From: Myxococcota bacterium
GTDB lineage: Bacteria > Myxococcota_A > UBA9160 > PR03
NCBI GenBank assembly: GCA_030066475.1
Contig: JASJBO010000449.1
Span: 1-5,410, forward strand
Direction: 5' to 3'
DNA length: 5,410 nucleotides
Shown one piece after another: positions 1 to 5,410 of the stretch (positions are counted from its first letter, which is position 1; each line of letters starts with the position of its first letter). A program made the translations under genes and the position numbers. Under the pieces are notes generated by a model. It did no database searches. It was not told where the DNA came from and saw only the letters and a list, made by a program, of their open reading frames with translations.

Positions 1-1
1 G

Positions 2-40
2 GACGGGATCACCACGCTGGCGACGCCCTTCACCAACGTG
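2..40 (+). other. Probable last strand of a preceding LVIVD propeller
   Basis: Residues 1-13 (DGITTLATPFTNV) immediately precede the first Big_5 domain. In the two later modules the equivalent position is the closing strand of a propeller: AVELVNVPVVNVV before the second Big_5 and VQVVRLDGVNVLEV before the third. The matching spacing and the hydrophobic strand ending in an Asn-Val step suggest that a propeller also lies upstream. The evidence is positional, since only 13 residues are visible. Confidence 0.5.
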
Positions 41-3000
41 GCGCGGGTGGAGCCCCCGCCCGACTCCACGGTCGCGACCGACGCGGCGTTCGTCGTGACG
101 TTCAACCGCGACACCGCGCTCGCGACGGTGGACGAGAGCTCGGTCTTCCTGGAGAGCGTCGAGGGCGTGCGGGCTCCCGCGACCCTGCGGCTGGGGCGGC
201 CCGGCGAGGATCTCGATCCCGACGATCCCGACGTGCCGACCAACGCCTGGACGCTCACCCCGGACGGGCTGCTGGGCGAGACCGACTACCGCCTGGTCGT
301 GACCGACGCCGTGCGCGACCGCAAGGGCGGGGCGATGTTGGCGCCCTTCGTCGGCCGCTACCGCACGGCGGCGGCCGGCGCCGTGCAGCCGCGCATCGAG
401 TCGATCCGCCCCGCCTTCGCCGCGCCCGGCGACACCGTGGAGGTGCGGGGGACGGGCTTCGCGGCCGGCGTGCGGGTCCTGCTCGGCAGCGTCGAGGCCG
501 AACTGGTGGTGCGCGTCGACGAGACCACCCTGCAGGTGACCGCGCCGGCGTCGCTCGAGACCGGCAGCCTGCCCGTGCGCATCGAGAACCTCGGCGGCCT
601 CGTCGACGTGGCCTTCGGCCGGCTGCTGCTGCTGGATCGCCTCGAGGACGCCGCGCTCTCGTTCGACCCGGAGGCGGGTCCGCGCGTCGGTGGCACCGCG
701 ATCCGGATCTCGGCCGACCGCGACGTGTTCGCGCCCGGCGCACGCGTCGTGTTCCGCGGCGACGTGTTCGACGAGGAGACGGGGGAGGTCGAGGGGGTGC
801 AGGTCGACGTCCAGAGCCCGCGCGCCGTGCGCGTGCTCGCGCCGCGCGCCGACCGCGCGGGCCTGGCCGAGCTGCTGGTGGGCAACGCCGAGGGCGCGCT
901 GCTCCCGATCGGCGTCTGGTCCTACGACCTGCCGCCCGCCCCGGCGGCGATCGAGCTGCCCGGCTATCCGCCGCGCCAGGCGGTCGACCTGCGCGTCGAG
1001 GGCGATCTCCTCTACGTGGCGAGCGGGGAGCCCAGCGGGCTCGAGCTGTTCGACATCCGCATCGCCGCGCGGCCGCTGCGGCTGGGCAGCGTCGACGTCC
1101 CCGGCCCGGTGCGCGGCCTGCTCCCGCTCGGCGACCTGGTGCTGCTGGCGGCCGGCGCCGCGGGCTTCGTGGTGGTCGACGCGAGCGACCCGACGCAGCT
1201 CTTCGTGATCGACCGCGGCGCCAGCGACGGGAGCGCGCGGGCCGTGCGCGAGCGCGACGGCGTGGCCTTCGTCGCCGTGGCGAACGAGTTCGTCGACGGC
1301 GGCGGCCTGCTCCAGCGCTTCGACCTGCGCACGCCGCGCCTCACGCTGCTCTCCGAGACGCCACTGCCGCTCGAGCCGCTCGACCTGGAGGTGGTGGGTC
1401 CCAACCTGTACGTGCTCGGCTTCCTGGACGGCGACCCGACGCTCGCGGTGCTCGACGCGGACAGCGGGGCGCTGCTGGGCGAGCCGCTCACCCTGTCGAT
1501 GGAGATGGCGCCCGAGGGCACGCCGCACCTGCGCGTCGTCGGGGGCTTCGCCTTCGTCTCGCTCGAGGACCGGCTGCTGGTGCTCGACGTCGCCGCCTTC
1601 GCCGACCGGAGCGAGGTGACCGCGACGACCCGTCCCGAGGAGGTCTTCTTCGCCACGCCCGATGACGTGCTGCGCGGCATCGACCTGGTCGGAAGCACGG
1701 TGTTCGTGGCCGGCGAGGCGGTCGAGCTGGTGAACGTGCCGGTGGTGAACGTGGTCTCGGTGGCGCCCGCGGACGGCGACACCGCCGTGGTCGACAGCGA
1801 CGTGGTGGTGAGGTTCTCGCGGCCGATCAAGGCGAGCACCGTCACGCCCGACGCCGTGACGCTCGAGGCCGCCGACGGCACGCCGGTGGCGCCGGAGCTG
1901 GACGCCGAGGGCCTGCTGCCCGTCACCTTCACGACCTTCGGCAGCTTCCTGACCTTCCGGCCGCTGGCGCCGCTCGCGCCCGACACCGAGTACACGCTGC
2001 GCGTGGCCGACCGCGTCACCGACATCACCACCCGACCGCTGGCTGGCGACTTCACCAGCCGCTTCCGCACGGCGGCCGATCCGGGCGCGCGCCGCCCGGG
2101 CATCGTCTCGAGCGCTCCACGCTTCGGCCCGGTCACGGGGGGGACGGCGATCACGGTCCGGGCGCAGCGGCTCCAGCCCGGCTTCGCGATCGAGCTGGGC
2201 GGCCGGCCGGCGGCGCTGCTGTCGGGGCCCGACGTGGTCGGGCAGGACGAGGCGGGCGAGGACCTGCTCGAGCTGGTGATCGAGGCCCCGCCGCTCGCGA
2301 CCAGCGACCCGGGCGCCGCGGCGCTCGAGCTGCGCAATCCCGGCGGCCTCGCCGCGCTGCGCCTCGGCGCCTTCGTCTACCTGCCGAACCTCGCGATCGA
2401 GAGCATCGAGCCGGCCAGCGGGCCGCCGGCGGGTGGCAACGGGGTGACGATCCGCGGCCGCGGCTTCCTGCCCGGCACGCGCGTGCTGTTCGGCGACGCC
2501 GACGCGTTCCCCGTGCAGCTCGTCGAGGCGGGCAACGTCACGGTGCGCTCGACCGAGGAGCTGACCGCACGGGTGCCCGCCGTGCCGGCCGGCGGCATCG
2601 TGCGCGCCGACGTGCAGCTGCGCGCGGGCGACGATCCTGCGGTCCGCGACACGCTGCCCGACGGCTACACCTACACGCTGCCGATCGCCGGCCGTCTCGT
2701 GGCCGAGCTGGGACCGGTGACGTCGCTGGTCGTGGACGACGCCGTGGCGTTCGCCGGGAGCGTCGAGGGACCGCCGCGCACGTTCTCGGTGCTCGACATC
2801 TCCGACCCGGTGGCGCCGCGCATCATCAGCGACGAGACCGGCTCGCGCGGCCAGATCCTGCTGGCGCCGGGCGGGGTGTCGGTCGACGCGCTGGCCCGCC
2901 TCGGGGACGACCGCATCCTGGCCGCCACCGAGACCGGCGTCGTCGCCGTCGACGTCTCGCTGCCGGCGGCCCCGGCGATCGATGCCGCGCTGAGCGACGG

Positions 3001-5410
3001 TCTGGCGACCGCCGGTCGCGTCGTCGGCGTCGCGGTGGTGGACGACCTGGTGCTGGCTGCCGACGACGTCGACGGGCTCGTGCTCTTCGACACCGGCCTG
3101 TTCGAGAACGCGCTGCGCCTGGTCGCGGTCGATCCGGGCGGGACGCCGCGCGCGCTCGGCGCCGCGCCCGACGCCGCGCTGGTGTCGGTGACGACGGCCG
3201 ACGAGCGCCACTTCCTGCGCATCCTCGACCTGACCGACCCCGACCTGCCGCTGCTGTCGAGCCAGGAGCTGGCCGGCCCCGGCGTGCGGCTGCGGGTGGT
3301 CGGCAACGAGGTATTCGTCGCCGAGGGCCCGGGCGGCGTGGTGCAGATCTTCGAGTTCAGCTCACGCGCGCTGCCGGTCCCGCGCGGCTTCCTGCGCCCC
3401 GAGGACCTCGATGGCGACGGCGCGACGACGGCCAACGACGTCGAGGTGGTCGGGAGCCTGGCCTTCGTCGCGGCCGGCGGCGACGGGCTCCAGATCTTCG
3501 ACGTGAGCGACCGCGCGGCGCCGGTGCGCATCCGCTTCGCCGGCACCGACGGCGAGGCGCTGTCGGTGGGCACGCTCGGCAACACCATCGTGGTCGGCGT
3601 CCGCGCGGCCTCGGGCGAGGGCACGGTGCAGGTGGTGCGCCTGGACGGCGTCAACGTGCTCGAGGTGGAGCCCGGGCTGCGCGCGCGCGTGCCGCAGGAG
3701 ACCGCGGTGCGCATCGACCTCACCGGCTTCGTCGACCCCGCCGAGGTGGACGCCGACAGCGTGTTCCTGACCGAGCTGGTCGACGACGACGGCGACGGCA
3801 TCGAGGCCGAGGACGGGCCCGTCGTGGCTGCATCGCTCGAGAGCGAGCCGGCCGTCTTCGGCACGCGCATCCGCCTGCTGCCGTCCGCGCCGCTCGAAGC
3901 GGGACGCGGCTACCGGATCCACGTGACCCCCGAGCTGCTCGACCTGCGCGGCAATCCGATCCTGGCGCCGTTCCGGAGCCGCTTCCGCGTCTCGGACCTG
4001 CCCGGCGCCGTGCAGCCGCGCGTCGAAGCCACGGAGCCCGCCTTCGGACCGTTCCGCGGCGGCGACGAGCTGCTGCTGATCGGCCGCGGCTTCCGCCCCG
4101 GGGCGGCGGTCACGATCGGGGGCGTGCCGGTGACGGTGCTCTCGGTGAGCCCCGACGGCGAAGAGCTGCGCGTGCTCGCGCCGGCGCTGCCGGGCTTCGA
4201 GGCGCGCGACGTCACGCCGCTGGCGGTGCGCGTCGAGAACCCCGGCGGACTGGCCGACACGCGCATCGGCGCCTACAACGTGCTGCCGGCCCCCGTCCTC
4301 ACCGGCGTCGAGCCGGACGGCGCGCGCACTGTCGACCCGCTCGAGGTGACCCTGCGCGGCGTCGGCTTCTTCCCGGGAACGCGCGTCGAGGTGGGCGGCA
4401 TCCCGGTGGCGGTGACGGCGCTGCTCGGCAGCGGCACGCTGCGCTTCGCGCCGCCCGACGGCCGCATCCTGGGCGCCACCGAGGTGCGCGTCACGACGCC
4501 GAGCCCGGGCGGGGATCTGGTGAGCGCGCCGATCGCCTTCGAGATGCGCCTCGCGGCGCGCGCCACGCTCGACTTCGAGGCCGCCGTCGGCCTGGCGCCG
4601 CTCGGCACGAGCCTGTTCGTGGCGGGCGGCGACCAGGGCCTGCGCGAGGTGACCGTGATCGACGCCGGGAACCCGCAGGCCGAGGGCGAACTCGGGCTCG
4701 GTGCGCCGGTCACCGACGTGGCCGCGGCCGCGACGCCCGTCGGCCGGCGCGTGCTCGCGCTGGCGGGGACGCGCGTGCACGTGGTGGACGCCGACGAGTC
4801 CGGCCTGCCGCGCGATCTGGGCGAGGTCCCGCTGCCCGAGCAGTCGGCCGCGAGCGCGGTGGCCGCCGTCGGCGACCTGGGGCTCGTCGTGGTGGACGGA
4901 ACGCTCGCGCAGCTCCGTCTCGACGACCCCGCGCATCCCGTGATCGGGCACTACGTCCCGGCGTCCGGGTCGATCGTGGCGGTGTTCCCGGACGACGAGC
5001 GGCTGCTGCTGGTCGTCGCGGACGCCGGAGGCGATCGCATCGAGGTGCGAGATCTCACGACCCCGTCGCTCGACCTGCTGGGCCAGCTCGCCTCCGACAC
5101 CGAGATCCGCGACCTGGCGCTCGGGCGCGAGCTCGCCGCGATCGCGACGGCCGAGGGGCTGCGCATCCTCGATCGCATCGACCCCGACCGCCCGCTCGAG
5201 CTGGGCCGCGTGGCCGGCGACTTCGCCAGCGTCGCACTCGAGGGCGCGCTCGCGGTGGCCGGCGAGGCGGACGGCGGCCGCGTTCATCTGCTCGACCTGA
5301 GCGACCCCGCGGCGCCGCGCGAGCTCGCCGCCTTCCAGCGCGCCGCGCCGGCCCGCGCGCTCGCGCTGGCCGGCGACTCGATCTTCGCCGTCGGCGGGGC
5401 GCTCGACGTG
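2..5410 (+). CDS. Giant modular Ig-like (Big_5, IPT/TIG) and LVIVD beta-propeller protein, partial at both ends
   Basis: The frame starting at base 2 stays open for 1803 codons, with nearly all third positions G or C. I see three rounds of Big_5 Ig-like domain, two IPT/TIG Ig-like domains and a propeller-like array of LVIVD repeats; the first residues look like the end of an earlier propeller. Typical motifs are NPGGL at the end of TIG domains, GRGF/GTGF plus PG in their second strand, and blade signatures such as GLQIFDVSDRAAPV (1162-1175). There is no cysteine, and Lys occurs only at 108 and 610. Met occurs only at 112, 500, 502 and 1515, all inside domains with the frame open upstream, so none is a plausible start. 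These families are usually extracellular and serve adhesion or structural roles; export here is inferred because both termini are missing. No catalytic domain is seen. The name describes architecture, not function. Confidence 0.95.
41..370 (+). other. Big_5 (SbsA-type) Ig-like domain, module A
   Basis: Residues 14-123 have the Big_5 layout. They open with VEPPPDSTVATDAAFVVTFN, the 'P-x-D-x-x-V-x-x-D-x-x-h-x-V-x-F' strand pair. A 'T-V-D-E-S-S-V-F-L' segment follows, then a late strand TDYRLVVTDAVRD, and the domain ends in GRYRTA. It aligns by eye with residues 581-691 and 1219-1331. An acidic, proline-rich loop (about 67-80, EDLDPDDPDVPT) is inserted between mid-domain strands and is absent from module B. 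The domain is expected to act as a rigid spacer between the upstream propeller and the following TIG pair. Confidence 0.8.
375..394 (+). repeat. 20-base direct repeat, copy 1 (Big_5-to-TIG linker, module A)
   Basis: The 20 bases ccggcgccgtgcagccgcgc encode the GAVQPR linker (residues 126-131) and are matched exactly at 4002-4021 in module C. Module B has GARRPG at the equivalent place and lacks the match. The repeat is coding; no regulatory role is implied. Confidence 0.85.
386..640 (+). other. IPT/TIG Ig-like domain A1
   Basis: Residues 129-213 begin QPRIESIRPAFAAPGDTVEVRGTGF, the classic IPT/TIG opening (I-x-x-I-x-P, then a Pro-Gly turn, then V-x-V-x-G-x-G-F). AGVRVLLGSVEAELV follows, then the T-x-L-x-V-x-A-P strand (TTLQVTAPAS), and the domain closes with VRIENLGGL, a variant of the usual N-P-G-G. 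Length of about 85 residues is normal for the family. IPT domains occur in adhesins, cell-surface receptors and spacer regions of large secreted proteins; nothing here identifies a ligand. Confidence 0.85.
653..928 (+). other. Degenerate IPT/TIG-like domain A2
   Basis: Residues 218-309 hold the position of the second TIG domain of the module. They keep a recognisable G-G-T-A-I-R-I strand, then FAPGARVVFRGDVFD, a strand VRVLAPRADRAGLAELLVGNAEG, and a closing aromatic strand VWSYDL. The opening motif and the NPGG signature are eroded (NAEG replaces it) compared with domains B2 and C2. It is assigned mainly from its place between a clear TIG domain and a propeller, plus the strand pattern. Another Ig-like fold is possible. 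Confidence 0.6.
932..1741 (+). other. LVIVD-type beta-propeller array 1, about six repeats
   Basis: Residues 311-580 contain about six repeats of some 40 residues. Each has a strand such as VDLRVEGDLLYVA followed by a hydrophobic strand ending in Asp. The signatures are GLELFDIR, GFVVVDASDP, LLQRFDLR, TLAVLDAD, RLLVLDVA and AVELVNVP. This matches the LVIVD repeat pattern (V-x-V-x-G-x-x-h-Y-V-A, then G-L-x-I-h-D-h-S-D-P). LVIVD arrays are predicted to fold as beta-propellers and are found in bacterial and archaeal surface proteins. The last repeat (about 558-580) is short and runs directly into the next Big_5 domain. Confidence 0.75.
1742..2074 (+). other. Big_5 (SbsA-type) Ig-like domain, module B
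   Basis: Residues 581-691 are the cleanest Big_5 copy. They run VVSVAPADGDTAVVDSDVVVRFSRPI, then 'STVTPDAVTLEA', then FLTFRPLAPLAPDTEYTLRVADRVTD, and end TSRFRTA. The L-A-P-x-T-x-Y-T-L-x-V strand and the final F-R-T-A are family hallmarks. It carries one of the protein's two lysines (610). It lacks the acidic loops inserted in copies A and C, so it probably represents the basic form of the domain in this protein. Confidence 0.88.
2093..2386 (+). other. IPT/TIG Ig-like domain B1
   Basis: Residues 698-795 start RPGIVSSAPRFGPVTGGTAITVRAQRL, a good IPT opening with the G-P-x-x-G-G-T turn. QPGFAIELGGRPAALL follows, then ELVIEAPP, and the domain closes with ALELRNPGGLAALRLGAFVYL, which carries the intact N-P-G-G-L signature and a final aromatic strand. 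A loop of about 12 residues rich in Asp and Glu (743-755, including VVGQDEAGED) lengthens it slightly compared with domains A1 and C1. Confidence 0.87.
2390..2683 (+). other. IPT/TIG Ig-like domain B2
   Basis: Residues 797-894 open with AIESIEPASGPPAGGNGVTIRGRGF, a textbook IPT/TIG start. LPGTRVLFGDADA follows, then STEELTARVPAVPAG, and a last strand DGYTYTLP, the usual closing 'h-x-Y-x-Y' strand before a domain change. About 98 residues. Of the second-position TIG domains in the three modules this one is closest to the family pattern. It is followed within a few residues by propeller array 2. Confidence 0.9.
2690..3655 (+). other. LVIVD-type beta-propeller array 2, about seven repeats
   Basis: Residues 897-1218 hold about seven LVIVD-like repeats with the signatures TFSVLDISDPVAP, GVVAVDVSLPAAP, GLVLFDTG, FLRILDLTDPDLP, VVQIFEFSSRALP, GLQIFDVSDRAAP and TVQVVRLDG. 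Each is preceded by a strand of the type VEVVGSLAFVAAGG. The D-h-S/T-D-P-x-x-P segment is the family's most recognisable stretch and is clearest here. The array has one more repeat than array 1 and carries a calcium-loop-like insertion between repeats five and six (bases 3404-3439). A seven-bladed propeller is plausible but not proven. Confidence 0.8.
3404..3439 (+). other. EF-hand/dockerin-like acidic loop inside propeller 2
   Basis: Residues 1135-1146 read DLDGDGATTAND. This places Asp at loop positions 1, 3, 5 and 12 and Gly at position 6, the spacing of EF-hand and dockerin-type calcium loops. It sits in the linker between the fifth and sixth LVIVD repeats, just before the strand NDVEVVGSLAFVA. 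Flanking helices are not obvious, so a lone calcium-stabilised loop is likelier than a full EF-hand. Calcium binding is inferred from spacing only. Confidence 0.5.
3656..3994 (+). other. Big_5 (SbsA-type) Ig-like domain, module C
   Basis: Residues 1219-1331 align with the other two Big_5 copies. They run VLEVEPGLRARVPQETAVRIDL, then VDADSVFLTEL, then the late strand APLEAGRGYRIHVTPELLDLRGNPI, and end FRSRFRVS where the other copies end in RTA. 'L-R-G-N-P-I' matches the usual Big_5 'D-x-x-G-N-x-L' turn well. An acidic loop DDDGDGIEAEDG (1261-1272) is inserted right after the 'SVFLTEL' strand. The first strand is less typical than in copies A and B. Confidence 0.75.
3782..3817 (+). other. Acidic DxDxDG loop in Big_5 domain C
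   Basis: Residues 1261-1272 (DDDGDGIEAEDG) have Asp at positions 1, 3 and 5 and Gly at position 6, like the calcium-binding loops of thrombospondin type 3 repeats (D-x-D-G-D-G-I). The last ligand would be Asp at position 11, not Glu/Asp at 12, so it fits an EF-hand less well than the loop in propeller 2. It is an insertion compared with module B. Metal binding is inferred from spacing. Confidence 0.4.
4002..4021 (+). repeat. 20-base direct repeat, copy 2 (Big_5-to-TIG linker, module C)
   Basis: This is an exact match to bases 375-394 and encodes GAVQPR (residues 1335-1340). It lies 3627 bases from copy 1, at the same point of the module. The bases on either side differ (cc-atcgag versus cc-gtcgaa context), so identity is confined to the linker. 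Confidence 0.85.
4013..4288 (+). other. IPT/TIG Ig-like domain C1
   Basis: Residues 1338-1429 start QPRVEATEPAFGPFRGGDELLLIGRGF and continue RPGAAVTIGGVPVTVLSVSPDGEELRVLAPA. They close with LAVRVENPGGLADTRIGAYNVLP. All the IPT/TIG landmarks are present: E-P-x-x-G-P, G-R-G-F, the G-G-x-x-V-x-V strand, the A-P turn, N-P-G-G-L and a final aromatic strand. Its first residues and the linker before it (GAVQPR) are the same as in domain A1, including a 20-base nucleotide match. Confidence 0.92.
4292..4549 (+). other. IPT/TIG Ig-like domain C2
   Basis: Residues 1431-1516 begin PVLTGVEPDGARTVDPLEVTLRGVGF and continue FPGTRVEVGGIPVAVTALLGSGTLRFAPPDG. They end EVRVTTPSPGGDLVSAPIAFEMR. The G-x-G-F and P-G-T-R-V segments and the final P-G-G plus hydrophobic strand fit the IPT/TIG pattern. 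The FxPGTRV segment is shared with domain B2 (FLPGTRV), supporting common descent of the second-position TIG domains. Confidence 0.87.
4562..5410 (+). other. LVIVD-type beta-propeller array 3, cut by the window edge
   Basis: Residues 1521-1803 contain six complete LVIVD-like repeats and the start of a seventh. The blade signatures are REVTVIDAGNPQ, RVHVVDADESGLP, LAQLRLDDPAHP, RIEVRDLTTPSLD, GLRILDRIDPDRP and RVHLLDLSDPAAP. The seventh (LALAGDSIFAVGGALDV) is truncated at base 5410. The repeat length of about 40 residues matches arrays 1 and 2. With a completed seventh repeat it would match array 2. What follows (another Big_5 domain or the C terminus) cannot be seen. Confidence 0.78.

Larger units (their letters stand above)
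41..5410 (+). repeat. Tandem super-module repeat: [Big_5 - TIG - TIG - LVIVD propeller] x 3
   Basis: The same four-part order recurs three times, with Big_5 domains starting at bases 41, 1742 and 3656. Module lengths are 567, 638 and at least 585 residues. Corresponding domains align by motif (for example SVFLES / AVTLEA / SVFLTE in Big_5, and IENLGGL / LRNPGGL / VENPGGL in the first TIG) but differ at most positions. This is therefore an old protein-level repeat rather than a recent DNA tandem duplication. Size differences come mainly from the propeller arrays. Confidence 0.8.

Noticed and set aside
335..337. The ATG at residue 112 as a possible start codon
   Set aside because: It falls within the last part of the first Big_5 domain, the frame is open and domain-bearing upstream, and no purine-rich ribosome binding site precedes it.
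690..1208. Plus-strand open frame of 172 codons in another frame, and another at 4701-4943
   Set aside because: Both overlap the real frame fully, give Arg/Ser/Cys/Ala-rich products without domains, and have poor third-position GC bias compared with the base-2 frame.
1012..2337. A 441-codon minus-strand open frame, with similar ones at 358-885, 2377-2652, 2671-3870, 3910-4266, 4273-4713 and 4951-5178
   Set aside because: The products are Ser/Thr/Arg/Pro-rich and low in complexity, with no recognisable domain. They lie opposite a continuous sense frame with clear Ig-like and propeller domains. They are GC-driven shadows.
3661..3720. GC-rich palindromic stretches such as the gcgcgcgcgtg run, looking like hairpins or terminators
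   Set aside because: They are inside the coding frame, lack a T-run, and such short GC-rich inverted repeats are expected by chance at this base composition.
3362..5287. A 641-codon open frame on the minus strand
   Set aside because: It is in exact codon register with the sense gene, so it stays open simply because the sense strand avoids TTA, CTA and TCA codons. It ends precisely where the sense gene uses a TCA serine (3362-3364). Its product is an Arg/His/Asp/Glu/Ala-rich string with no domain, typical of antisense reading of GC-rich genes.
3500..5317. Near-identical 24-base segments at 3500-3523 and 5294-5317 (two mismatches)
   Set aside because: Both encode the conserved LVIVD blade motif D-h-S-D-x-A-A-P, so the match follows from the shared protein motif and strong codon bias and need not reflect a DNA-level repeat.

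Overview
The window lies entirely inside one very long protein-coding gene on the + strand. Reading from base 2, all 1803 codons to base 5410 are open: no stop, no credible start, and no intergenic gap. Both ends of the gene lie outside the window. GC content is very high (about 75% in the line I counted) and almost every third codon position in this frame is G or C. That suggests a high-GC bacterium; large secreted modular proteins of this kind would fit Myxococcota or another former deltaproteobacterial lineage, or Planctomycetes/Acidobacteria, but the sequence alone does not decide this. Residue numbers below count from the first complete codon (base 2); residue n begins at base 3n-1.

The protein is a chain of a repeated super-module: one SbsA/Big_5-type Ig-like domain, then two IPT/TIG-type Ig-like domains, then a beta-propeller-like array of LVIVD-type repeats of about 40 residues. 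Module A covers bases 41-1741, module B 1742-3655, and module C runs from 3656 past the right edge. Bases 2-40 appear to be the last strand of a preceding propeller, so at least one more module probably lies upstream. The modules share architecture and key motifs but are strongly diverged, so the duplication is old.

No RNA gene, mobile element, CRISPR array, promoter, ribosome binding site or terminator can be supported. The many long open frames on the minus strand and in + frame 3 are by-products of high GC, not genes. The protein contains no cysteine, only two lysines and many Asp/Glu residues. With the Ig-like/propeller build this points to an exported, rigid 'beads on a rod' surface or extracellular protein. 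The signal peptide and any anchor are off-window, so export is inferred. No enzymatic domain is visible and no specific function can be assigned.
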